DNA of 64,000 nt from Sipunculus nudus (taxonomy: Eukaryota; Annelida; Sipuncula; Golfingiida; Sipunculidae), in assembly GCA_026874595.1 (NCBI GenBank), contig CM049318.1, positions 47,224,456 to 47,288,455 of the forward strand, written 5' to 3'. The translations under genes and the position numbers were made by a program. Below, piece by piece: positions 39,846 through 49,500 of the stretch. Every line of letters begins with the position of its first letter. Position 1 is the first letter of the stretch. The notes below the pieces were generated by a model. It made no database searches. It saw nothing but the letters and a program-made list of their open reading frames with translations, and had not been told where the DNA came from.

Positions 39846-40320
39846 TCAGAAGATAAATAATGAAGAGATAAAATTTATACGATGAAACTACCAAAATTCG
39901 TAGTTAATACTTGCATAATAATAATTTCGGTCTGTGTGGGATACTGTTATCGAATAAAAATTTAGCTCAGCTTACTATAGGAACTATTCTAAACTTATTT
40001 ATAGACCCTGTTTGGATTCGGGACAATAAACATATATGTAAAATAAATCTATATTGTATAAATTGAATATATTATAATAATACGGTGGTTTAAATGGCAC
40101 ACTATTTTGATAGGGTTGTACCTTTTATGTCTAAAAGGCCATATACTATTTCATGTCATATAACCGAGTGTACTTTCATTGGTACGTATACAGGCGGTGG
40201 CGGAGGCATGTAAAACAGACTATCAACAGAGACTACCCGTAAATACTTGCTCACCTCTTCTCCGAGCTTGGCTTCAGAGGGAAAAACAAGTGTGTTGGAC
40301 ACCCCAAGAGCAGGCAAATC

Positions 40321-40503
40321 CATTTAAGTTCTGAGAAATGTTTGTCTGAGTACAAAAGTCATCAAGATAATAAAAAAAATAACGTAAAACTTACAAAAAC
40401 TAAAATCGGTTATTGGGCCAAGCCCATCTGCAGACGGGCCAGAAAGTGCATGGAATCAAATCTGTTATTGGGGTGTCAGATACGCAGACAGGCTCCAACA
40501 TAT
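40321..40503 (+). repeat. module copy 1 with GGGCC/GCCC palindromes
   Basis: It starts CATTTAAGTTCTGAGAAATG and ends with 'ctccaacatatacacgtc', matching the copy at 41583-41836. It includes 'ttattgggccaagcccatctgcagacgggcc', a decayed version of the palindromes seen in copy 2. The 43-bp satellite in inverted orientation follows directly. Confidence 0.8.
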
Positions 40504-40675
40504 ACACGTCGTTTATTATGATTCACCTAGTGCCAGTGACGGATATAAACGTCGTTTATTATGATTCACCTAGTGCCAGTGACGGATATAAACGTCGTTG
40601 ATTATGATTCACCTAGTGCCAGTGACGGATATAAATGTCGTTTATTATGATTCACCTAGTGCCAGTGACGGATAT
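40504..40675 (-). repeat. 43-bp satellite, four copies, inverted relative to 39097-39845
   Basis: Four units of the reverse complement of the 43-bp satellite ('cgtcgtttattatgattcac' and so on). They lie about 660 bp from the direct array, so the two form an inverted pair able to fold on each other. Confidence 0.92.
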
Positions 40676-41582
40676 AGATCTCTGAAACAAGCAATCATCA
40701 CGATGTTTAATATAAAAATAGGTTTTAATATATAAAATATAAATATAAATATAAAATTTAAATTGTCACAAGACTCCTAATTATTTATCAGTTGTATCTA
40801 ATAAATTGTTATATATTAAAAATAAAATAAACTTTACTATGTTACTGTGAAAGATATGTAAAACATAACCCTATCGTTTTGTTTAAATTTATTTTGTGGC
40901 GTTTTTGCCCTGGCCTTTGCAAAGACACTACTCTCCGGCAATGACCCCTGCAGCCAACACTACATTTAACGTCGGCATCATCTCTGTGATAACCTGAAAA
41001 AAGGAGTTCTGTCCGACTTCCCTGCTGCTCTCATCACCAGGACGCCAACAGTTCTGTACGAATGCTAAGTAGAGAGCTTATCAATAAGACACTTCTCCAA
41101 AAGAAACTGTATCAAGATGTGTTATTGTGGTGAAAGTGCATGATTGTGATTGACTCTGAGGTCAAATGACTCATGAGAGAGTGTTTGCTATATATATTAC
41201 ACTATTCAATTGTCAAAATGTATGTGGTAACCTTGATATATATGTGGATATTAAAAATGAATATGAGAAACTGTTTTGTACCACATATAATTTCTCTTTA
41301 GTAAATTGTATGTACCGTGAAAGTCACATCTATGTGGTAATGTAAATGAGATTTTTTCGCAACAGCTGTAATTACTATTTGGTAAAAAGTGAACCTCATT
41401 AAACTCTTAACATCACACGAATGCAATGCAGACTAATTAAGAATTGTGTGTAAAAAGTTATTTAATAGGGTATTGTAACACTGCATGCACATCTATGTAG
41501 TTTTCTATGCACATCTATATGTAATTTTGATGATAAAATTATTGATGTAAGGCTGTGATAGTGATTTATGTTTCAATTAACA
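40676..41582. other. AT-rich spacer between the two module copies
   Basis: Very AT-rich, with loosely repeated words such as 'acatctatgtggtaatgtaaat' near 41325 and 41495. No gene was found. Confidence 0.4.
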
Positions 41583-41836
41583 CATTTAAGTTCTGAGAAA
41601 TGTTTGTTTGAGTACAAAAGTCATCAAGATAATAAAATAATAACGTATTACTAACGAAAACTAAAATTGGTTATTGGGCAATGCCCATCTGCAGATGGGC
41701 CAGAAAGTACAAGGTATCAAATCCGTTATTGGGCTGCCCATCTGAAGATGGGCAGCCCAATAACGGATCCTCATATGGGCCAAGCCCATCGGCAGATGGG
41801 CCAGATCCGCAAACGGGCTCCAACATATACACGTCA
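41583..41836 (+). repeat. module copy 2 with perfect hairpins
   Basis: Same start and end as the module at 40321, about 70 bp longer. The extra length is the hairpin at 41721-41768 and its surroundings. An 18-bp perfect palindrome, GCCCATCTGCAGATGGGC, lies at 41683-41700. Copy 2 ends in 'acacgtcatt' where copy 1 runs into the inverted 43-bp satellite. This suggests a non-autonomous element whose internal satellite copy number varies. Confidence 0.8.
41721..41768. repeat. perfect 23-bp-stem hairpin, 2-nt loop
   Basis: Bases 41721-41743 are the exact reverse complement of 41746-41768, separated by GA. The stem contains the CCCATCTGCAGATGGG-type words found elsewhere in the module. Confidence 0.97.
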
Positions 41837-41961
41837 TTGACAATGAATGTGATAAATTACCAAGTGACCGTCTATTAAACCGCTTAGTTTCTGTTACTGT
41901 AGAACTACTGTATAATATCGTTTACAAGGAACATAAGCAGAGGGACATATTTATAAATATA

Positions 41962-42279
41962 TCAATGGATTATGCCGACTCTTAGAAATGTTAATGCTAA
42001 ATTCTTATGAGATGGGGATAAATGGTCGCCATATTGAACTTCTGCTAATTTGGAGCTTGTATCACCAACTGAAGTATTATCTGCAGGACCAATAGTGTTG
42101 ACAGAAAAGGATAAAGCCCGTTTCTTAGATCCCGAATCGCCAGGAATTGTAATAATTCGTAGGGATGTCGGGGCGGGAGTGGAGGGTTGTCGTAGATGAT
42201 GTGTTAAACAATTGGTAATGGCCGAAGCAATGTCTTTACCAGGTCTAAGTCGTGACGCTTTTTCATAAGGTAACAACAT
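41962..42279 (-). CDS. hypothetical ORF, 105 codons
   Basis: A minus-strand ORF of 105 codons with balanced composition, rich in Ser, Thr and Pro in the middle (residues 30-80), with no membrane segment and no recognised motif. Its ATG lies downstream of TCTCAACAG, which could be a splice acceptor, and 95 bp downstream of the 57-bp minisatellite on the same strand. It could be a host exon, a fragment of a transposon ORF, or chance. I do not recognise a family. Confidence 0.22.
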   Translation of the reverse strand: MLLPYEKASRLRPGKDIASAITNCLTHHLRQPSTPAPTSLRIITIPGDSGSKKRALSFSVNTIGPADNTSVGDTSSKLAEVQYGDHLSPSHKNLALTFLRVGIIH

Positions 42280-42374
42280 TTATTTGTGCATTGTGGCACC
42301 ATCGATGAATCCATTTCTGTTGAGAAATCTTCAATGACATTTCTGTCTTCTATTGACTTCTATTGACATGTGTT

Positions 42375-42821
42375 CACTGCATCAAAGACCCTGCGCCTGC
42401 CGTCTCCAGCTCCTCTCCATTGCTGTTACTACACTGCATCAAAGACCCTGCGCCTGCCGTCTCCAGCTCCTCTCCATTGCTGTTACTACACTGCATCAAA
42501 GACCCTGCGCCTGCCGTCTCCAGCTCCTCTCCATTGCTGTTTCTACACTGCATCAAAGACCCTGCGCCTGCCGTCTCCAGCTCCTCTCCATTGCTGTTAC
42601 TACACTGCATCAAAGACCCTGCGCCTGCCGTCTCCAGCTCCTCTCCATTGCTGTTACTACACTGCATCAAAGACCCTGCGCCTGCCGTCTCCAGCTCCTC
42701 TCTATTGCTGTTTCTACACTGCATCAAAGACCCTGCGCCTGCCGTCTCCAGCTCCTCTCCATTGCTGTTACTACACTGCATCAAAGACCCTGCGCCTGCC
42801 GTCTCCAGCTCCTCTCCATCG
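42375..42821. repeat. 57-bp minisatellite, eight copies, open in four frames
   Basis: The unit starts CACTGCATCAAAGACCCTGC and ends with TGCTGTTACTA or TGCTGTTTCTA. It is 57 bp, exactly 19 codons, so any frame free of stops in one copy stays open throughout. ORFs of 164, 155 and 174 codons (+) and 172 codons (-, 42892-42374) all cover it. The minus frame repeats a Ser/Asn/Glu-rich 19-residue unit (core EELETAGAGSLMQC) and would be the most protein-like if anything is translated. Copies differ by one or two bases, so the array is young. Confidence 0.93.
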
Positions 42822-42894
42822 CGTTGTTGACTCAGACTGGAGGATAGATGCAAAGAGCCAGAGTGGGAACCATGGTATATTTTGTCACACATAA

Positions 42895-43589
42895 ATTATA
42901 TCTAATATACAACACTGTAATGTCCAAGTAAGGTAATGAATGACAGGATAACTAAAATACTTTGATGTTGAAGCATTAGACGGAGAGCTATCAATTCTGA
43001 TCAGCTTGTTGTCACGCCATGAGACCAGAGGATTTGCAGCTTGCCCTAGGCGTATTTATCATTATCCATGAAGTTAGGTTTTATCGTGGAATAAAAATTT
43101 TGTACCAGAACGATCAACAAGCTGAAACCAAGGAACTGGTTCGCCATAGGGGGGCCTAGTCAAGGCTTCATTTTGAATATTCCTTAAATTTTTAGAAATG
43201 ATAATTTTAACTCTATACAGCAGGGACTGAATATGGTTTTGTAATAAATTATACCCACAGTTATGTTGAACAAAGGCTAGACTTATAGTAAAAGGCATAT
43301 TAAGATAAGAATAAGAATTTAAATATAAATAACCATTTTCTAAATCTGATTAATTTATACGACATCAGTGGTGTCATCTCACAACACGGCCTTTTAAGCT
43401 GACATACAAATATCACTGGATATCTGTTATGACCCTATCCATGGGCTACGCAACACATTCAAATGTATGTATATGTTTATATCAGTAAACGTTCCTGATT
43501 TGATGGATGAATAATAATCAAATTTAGAAACTTGTAATGTTAAGCGCTCATTCTTCTATATCTCATTTCATAAAAGAGTGACAAAGTTT
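42895..43589. other. no gene seen
   Basis: AT-rich spacer. A 74-codon minus ORF at 43298-43074 matches nothing I recognise. Confidence 0.3.
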
Positions 43590-44285
43590 TTTACGAAGAC
43601 AAATTGTTGAGGGGAAAATCCTGGCCCGATCCGGGATTCGAACCCATAACGGTGGCGCACAAGTCCGGCGTACCAACCGCTTCGCAAGGAAAGCAAACAT
43701 CACTAGCGAGACAGTTCGGTACGCTTTCATGTCACCCCCTATTAAAAGCGTTCTGCTATCAGAACAACACTAATTATCCCAGGAGTCACACTTTAGTGAG
43801 TTTATTCCCTGGGCCACAAAGTTTTACCGTCACGTTGGACGAGCCCCCATTTTGTTACAAAGACAAATTGCTCAGGGGAAAACATTAGGCCGATCCCGGA
43901 TTCGAACCAATGTTGGTGGCGCACAAGTCCGGCGTACCAACCGCTTCGCTAGCAAAGCAAGCTTCACTTGCGAGACAGTTCGGTCCGCTTTTATGTCACC
44001 CCGTAACACACCCCTTCTTAAGAGCGTTCTGCTATCAGAACAAGACTATTTTTCCCAGGAGTCACACTTTGTGAGCTTATTCCCTGGGCCACAAAGTTAA
44101 CTGTCACGTTGGACGAGCCCCCATTTTGTTACGAAGACAAATTGTTGAGAGGAAAATCCTGGGCCGATCCGGGATTCGAATCCATAACGGTGGCGCGCAA
44201 GTCCGGCGAACCAACCAACTCGCTAGAACAGCAAGCTTCACTAGCAAGACAGTTCGGTCCGCTTTCATGTCACCCCGTAACAATA
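43590..44285 (-). repeat. three tandem tRNA-like (SINE-type) units
   Basis: Three consecutive units start near 43594, 43858 and 44130 (spacing about 264 and 272 bp); the third is truncated. On the minus strand each holds a Pol III B-box-like word, GGTTCGAATCC or a close variant: 43634-43644, 43898-43908 and 44172-44183. About 50 bases upstream lies 'gcgaagcggttggtacgcc', which resembles a tRNA D arm and A box. The 3' side continues as 'cggatcggcc', like an acceptor strand, but no matching 5' acceptor strand is visible. The tRNA-unlike part of the unit contains 'gttctgctatcagaacaa' and 'ccctgggccacaaag'. I read these as tRNA-derived SINEs or pseudo-tRNA repeats and not as functional tRNA genes. 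Confidence 0.7.
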
Positions 44286-44379
44286 ATTTTAACCAGAAAC
44301 TAGGGACCCATGTGTCTCGACGCTCAGCTGAATTTGTCTATAAGGATATGTTAATGAGCTTTTTTTTCAAAATGTGATC

Positions 44380-44944
44380 AAGTTCGAAGCCAATCTGTCT
44401 ACAAACTGGAGTTATCATCCATAAACATATTTGCAAATGGATGGGTCCTGTGACCTGGACTTTTGACCTTGTGACCCCAAAATCGAACAGAACCTTTCCC
44501 AATTCTTCCCTATTGGCAGATGAGCCACATGTGGAAGATTGTAGATTTGAGATGAAAAGTTTGAGGTTAAAATGCATCGACAATCTCTTTAAAGAAGTAA
44601 GCCCTGTGACCCTGACCTTTTATCCCATGACCCAAAAATTATTGATAGGCCATATGATAAGTCAAACCAATATTGAAACCAATATTCAATCGTACCTTGA
44701 GTTAGCATCTGGAAACAAATATGTGGACCGAAAGCCCCTTTGACCTTGACCTGTGACCTTGTGACCCCAATATCAATCATGTTCTTGTTGACTGGTCAGC
44801 TATATGTGCAAGATGGAAGGGTTTGGATGAAAATTTTGGTTCAAAATGCATCCACAATCTTTCCAAGTAAGTTGGTCCTGTGTCCTTGACCTTTCACCTG
44901 ATGACCCCAAAATCAAAAGAGTTTTTGCTTTTGAGGAGGGTCAT
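44380..44944. repeat. TGACC-rich dispersed repeat, left part
   Basis: Two to three diverged copies of a unit of about 150 bp: 'cctgtgacc-tgaccttt', 'gtgaccccaaaatcgaac', 'agatgagccacatgtggaagat', 'aaaatgcatcgacaatctctt'. Copies start near 44445, 44605 and 44735, with part of another near 44875. The repeat resumes after 47063, where 'tgagttatcatcaggaa' matches 'ggagttatcatccat' at 44407. The intervening DNA is an insertion. Confidence 0.75.
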
Positions 44945-45205
44945 TACGGAGCCCGGGAGACGACAAGGTGAAAAATATTTATTAATTCGTGCGCACGAAT
45001 TACTAATCCGTGCGCACGAATTACTAATTCGTGACTACGAATTACAAATCCGTGCGCACGAATTACTAGGTGTGAAAAAATATATTTCCAAGGTGGAAAA
45101 AATATTTATTAATTCGTTCGTGCGCACGTATTACTAATTCGTGGCTATGAATTACTAATTCATGCGCACGAATTACTAATTTGTGGCCACGAATTACTAA
45201 TCCGT

Positions 45206-45713
45206 GTGCACGAATTAGTGACCAATGAGAACAGCTCTCTTATGTTGCTGGCTCAATGCTTATTGGCTACTCATTCGTGTGCACGAGTTATTAATTCGTG
45301 CGCACGAATTTATAACCAATTGGAAGCAAGCACACATCGACTCAGTCTAGGCACAGGCTGGCAGTTTCAGCGGGCACACACGGTTGTCAAAATGGAGCCA
45401 AGCGCCACCCGACAGTTCCGAGACTTCCTACCTTGGAAAATTCGAAACTCTGTATATTGAAAATAGAAAAGACTTTAAGCGATACTTAAAGAATATAAAA
45501 GTTAAACTCACAGACCTAGTTGCCGTGCATGGTGGAAAATTTCTAAGGCTTTCTCTGGTAAAAAAAAAAAACAACAACCTACCTTATCATCGTTGGGGCA
45601 TAATGGGAACACTGAAATTTTTAACAGTTATTTTGCCTCACAAAGTAACTACAGTTACAGTTCTCAACCGCCATTTGACGATGATGCTTAATTGCAAATT
45701 ACTCAAAAACTAG
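45206..45713 (+). other. two overlapping ORFs inside the inverted-repeat element
   Basis: ORFs of 84 codons (45206-45460) and 109 codons (45384-45713) overlap in different frames. The second contains a Lys-rich stretch (NRKDFKRYLKNIKVKLTD) and runs over an A-rich slip-prone tract at 45562-45575. No domain is recognised. They could be remnants of a captured gene or a lost transposase; evidence is thin. Confidence 0.2.
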
Positions 45714-46049
45714 GTGAAATGAACTTCACAGAAACTGAGGTATCTCATGTCATATTTTGGATTCGCTTTCCTGACAGGAACACATAAACATGATATGTTT
45801 GAAAGCCAATAAGCATGTGGAAATTTTAAAAAATTATAAATTCCATTTCTCTTTGAAAGTTTCAGATCGTATGTGCAAATTATTAATACGTTTACTACTG
45901 GAGTGTGGTGTTTTAGTATTTAACAAATGTTCTGTCAGATAGTCATACCAACTAGAAAGTATACAACGGAAAGCATGTTTAACATGTACTGGAGCGCTCT
46001 CGTCTTCCAAGACTGGAGCTATGGTAAAAGAGCTATAAGGGTCAAGTAT

Positions 46050-46480
46050 AAAAATAAGAAGAGAGCTGGCTATACAATCCACATTTTATGAAATGATTAA
46101 CGGACTAGCTCCAGATTATCTTCTCACATATTAACTCAAACTCTGTCTCCTGCTCAGCCATATACAGTCCGCGCAAATCGCATTTGCTAAAGATACCGAG
46201 GTTCACACGGAAAGACTGTCGCTTTTCTTTTCTTTCAATTTTCTTTTCTTTCCTTTCAATAACCTGCAATCTTTGGAACAGTTTCCTATAATTCAGTCTA
46301 CTTCAATAGATTCCTTTAAGGAAAATGTTAGTGACTGTTTAAACCCTGCCTCTCGAGAAATATACAGTTATTATTGCGACAATCATCGTCAACATGAAAT
46401 TATCCATGCTATGTTACGACTAGTTGCAAGTTACTTATATCAATACCTTTTTTTCAGTTGGAAAGACTGATGGTTTTAAT
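46050..46480 (+). pseudogene. LINE (CR1/Jockey-like) ORF2 C-terminal fragment
   Basis: The plus strand near 46065-46130 reads ELAIQSTFYEMINGLAPDYL in one frame, wording typical of the region after the RT domain in CR1/Jockey-type LINEs. It is followed in broken frames by pieces resembling the usual C-terminal end, including the 65-codon ORF at 46273-46470 (SFKENVSDCL). It lies inside the inverted-repeat element, so it either inserted there or was captured. Confidence 0.5.
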
Positions 46481-46600
46481 CTAACTGATATGCTCGATAT
46501 GGACTGAGACATTTATATTTGTTGTATTCCGCCTACCAGTAATAATATATGTATGAGTATCAGTGTATGTGGGATGTCAATCTGTATTAACGTATATTAT

Positions 46601-46605
46601 GTATA

Positions 46606-46648
<43 letters not shown>
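46601..46648. repeat. (TA)n microsatellite
   Basis: Alternating TA of about 48 bp, broken once by 'tatg'. Confidence 0.93.
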
Positions 46649-46650
<2 letters not shown>

Positions 46651-47063
46651 TATCGTGTGTGAATATATGTGCATTTTTCCAATCTGATCATTTATATATA
46701 CATACATACATTCATGTGAATTTTTCACTTTGTTTTAATTTATATGCAGGAGAGCAGTTGCAGTAGCCTTATCGGCTACTTTGTTATCCTATTGAAATAA
46801 ATATTTTTCCACCTTGGAAATAAATTTTAACACCTAGTAATTCGTGCGCACGGATGGGTAATTCGTGGCACGAATTAGAAATTCGTGGCACGAATTAATC
46901 ATTCGTGCGCAAGGATAAGTAATTCGTGCGCACGAATTAATTAAATATTTTTTCCACCTTGGAAATTTATTTTTTCACACCGAGTAATTCGTGCGCACGA
47001 ATTAGTAATTCGTGGCCACGAATTAATAAATTTCTTTTACGATGTCGTCCCCTGGGCTCCGTA

Positions 47064-47866
47064 GGTCATATATATGTCAAGTTTGAAATATATAAGTGAA
47101 TCCAAACTTGAGTTATCATCAGGAAATAAATTCGACGGACATACAGAAAGACGAACAGATGGACAGACGACCGGACAGGGTGATTACTATATAGGCATCC
47201 GCTTGTTCAAACGAAGCCCTAATCAACATACAAGGTTTCAGGACATTAGATGAAACCACAGTGGCGAATATGATAGATCCAATACAATTTGGCAATCTCA
47301 AAATAAAGGGAAAATACATAAAAAAATACAGCTGGCGCCACCAGACTCCAGGTACTGAAGAAACCAGTCATAATCAATAAACACACCAGGTTTCGGGACA
47401 CTGACTGGATGAAACCACAGCTGAGAAACTGACATAATTACTGTCATTTGACGGTCTCAAAAACAAAATAAAATCGTTAAAATGAGAAAAAAACAGGTGA
47501 CGCCACCAGTTTATAGGAGCTGACAACACTGGTCATTGTATATATTCAAGGCAAGATTCATGGCAGTCGATGCACTAATTATCAAAATAATGGAGGTTTT
47601 GTATCAAACCTAATTTCAGGTTTCCATAGAGACCTCCTTTTATGTTCACTTAAAAGTTTCAAGGCATGGGTTACGATTTGTGCCTTGCTAACGGACGGCC
47701 AGATAGACCATTCCCATACCTCATTTGATCTTCACTCAGCTGAGCTAAATAAAATCATTTGTTCTAATTTTAATCAGAAGAAAAGACTATGAATGTAAAC
47801 CCGGAAATATTTCTATGTATTTAAAGATGTTGTCATTGCCAAATGCACATACAACTGTATTGTTAT
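47064..47866 (-). repeat. TGACC and GGCGCCACC repeat fragments, reverse orientation
   Basis: After the resumed TGACC-type repeat (to about 47180), GGCGCCACC-type motifs appear near 47333 and 47502 in the orientation opposite to those at the start of the window. They come with 'ggacagacgaccggacag' and a final 'cactcagctgagctaaataaa' near 47736. The wording 'ggttacgatttgtgcc' at 47668 is shared with 57490 and 57868, tying these to one family. No gene. Confidence 0.55.
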
Positions 47867-49500
47867 TGTTACATGTATCTGTCTACTATGCGCCTGGCGT
47901 TCTGATTTGTAACAGGCTCGAGCCCTAGGCGTTGCTATGGCGTTTAGAGACACAGCGCTCGGTGTAATCCGTACTGGTTGAACACTGTCGCGTAGAGACA
48001 TAGCGTTCTTTGTTCTAGATTTTTCAGGTCTGTTCATGTGCGTGTGTATTGTTCTTTCGAATTTTCCATTTCTAGTATTTTCGGATGAAAAAGTTATATA
48101 TAAGGGCTGTGTTTAGAGCCAGAGAGAGAGAGAGAGAAAAAATTGCAGCGGACACGGAAGAGTGTTAGTTAGTTTTTGGACCTTTCCGATAATTGCAGAA
48201 CTTATAGAAATTCTCAGTTTGCCTTTTGGATTATTATTTTTTTTTAATAAATCATAAATTTTTTTGCTGAAAAATCATACAATGCACATGTCACACATAA
48301 TTGCACAAAATCACATCAAATACAATATATACAAATATATACAAAGCACATTGTCTGGATATTATTCCAGCTATACTTCAAATTTTCAATCCTTGTAATT
48401 TGTACATGCAGTATATATGTGGTCTTTGCAGAATCCATTTACCCCTTGCTTTTCCTTTTAATACTAAATCTACAATGCTACTGTATTTTAAAAAATGCTT
48501 CCTTACTTTTCCCCATTTTTTTCTAAATGTGCAGTAATCTTATTTTTTCTGTTTTGCTATTATATATTTAATTTTCTCCATATATTTCAATCTCCTCAAA
48601 AATTCTGGCATTAAATTGCATGTGTTTTGATTATTTTCCTTTCTTCTTTGATATACACACATTTTAAATGTAAGGAGCACCTGTTTTATTAAAAGGTTAT
48701 TCTTAATTAGAAACATTCCATACAATACTTTGTTCAAGGTTAATGGAGGCATTATCACTCCAATTGATTTCATCCAATCCACAATTCTAAAATATAGATT
48801 TGTTGTTTCAAAACATTCATAAAAATGTGTTCCTTGGTCTCTAATTCTATGACGCAATAAGAACATCGGTAACTATCACCTAACTTCCATTTGTAAAGTA
48901 AACTATTGGTTGGTAGATAGTTATGGAGTATTTTAAATAAGAATTCCCTTGAGTACCTATCCAATGAGATTTTTTGGATGGCTCCAAAGTAACTCTCCCA
49001 GTTGATATTATCTTCCTGTATTGTATGTCTTAACTTGACCAATGATGAGGGTGCAGTTAATTTTTTTTCCACCAGCAGATCCTTTGGGACTATTACCAGA
49101 ACTTCACTTTTAGATTACAACAGATTGATTTCGGGATTGAATCGGACTATTCTCTGAAAAGATTAGCATGAACTGTTCATCTAGAATATTTATGTTAAAG
49201 GATTCTTGTAGAGCTGTGACAGGGGTGTTATCCAGATATCAAAGCCTAGGATCCGGACACTCTGGTACTGTACATTTTATTTGTTATACTGTGTAATTGT
49301 GTTGTTTTAGTGTATTGTAATGTTTGGATTGTTCTAAGAATAAATTATAGTTATTTGTTAACAAAAAACCACTGACTTCTTTATTCATTCCCCTAGACAT
49401 TTCACGCTGTCTAGTTTTACAGAATCTGATTTTTTTCATCTCCATAACAAAATTTACGCTGGTCACGACTACGTGATCTGTTGATATTGGTTCCGTAACA
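47867..49500 (+). mobile_element. solo LTR of the Ty3/Gypsy family, split by a LINE
   Basis: It begins TGTTACATG and ends TTCCGTAACA, the same TGTTAC...GTAACA ends as the LTR at 51134-51978. TTAT flanks it on both sides (47863-47866 and 49501-49504), a plausible 4-bp target duplication. A TATA-like TATATAAG lies at 48095-48102 and AATAAA at 49339-49344, in the same relative places as in the other LTR. It is diverged from the other copies and interrupted at about 48233-49088 by a truncated LINE, so it is the oldest of the set. No internal retroelement sequence adjoins it. Confidence 0.8.
48233..49088 (-). mobile_element. 5'-truncated L1-like LINE inserted in the solo LTR
   Basis: The minus ORF at 49072-48770 (100 codons) reads KILHNYLPTNSLLYKWKLGD, then CSYC and a downstream His (KEHIF), the C-terminal Cys/His segment of L1/Tx1-like ORF2. 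A second ORF (48866-48540) continues in another frame. A T run at 48236-48243 is the A-tail in element orientation. LTR sequence resumes near 49088, with similar 'ATTA' words on both sides of the insert. This is a typical dead 5'-truncated insertion. Confidence 0.75.

Larger units (their letters stand above)
44945..47063. mobile_element. 2.1-kb element with palindromic terminal inverted repeats and 6-bp target duplication
   Basis: The left end begins TACGGAGCCCGGGAGACGAC and the reverse complement of the right end begins TACGGAGCCCAGGGGACGAC. GGTCAT flanks both sides (44939-44944 and 47064-47069). Each terminal arm is at least about 250 bp. The arms are built from the 16-bp palindrome ATTCGTGCGCACGAAT and its variants (GGCCAC, GCAC), spaced by 'TACTA', plus a second module containing TTTCCAAGGTGGAAA. 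The 1.4-kb middle has no intact gene but includes a LINE-like fragment and a TA tract. No transposase is visible, so this is probably non-autonomous. I do not recognise the family. Confidence 0.85.

Noticed and set aside
40321-41836. Helitron end because of the hairpins
   Set aside because: I see no clear CTRR terminus after a hairpin and no Rep/helicase sequence, so the family is left unnamed.
43590-44285. Three functional tRNA genes
   Set aside because: B boxes are good, but no complete acceptor stem pairing is visible and the units are embedded in a 270-bp repeat.
44113-44303. Short plus-strand ORFs in the tRNA-like array
   Set aside because: The same translation recurs in each unit in shifting frames; a by-product of the repeat.
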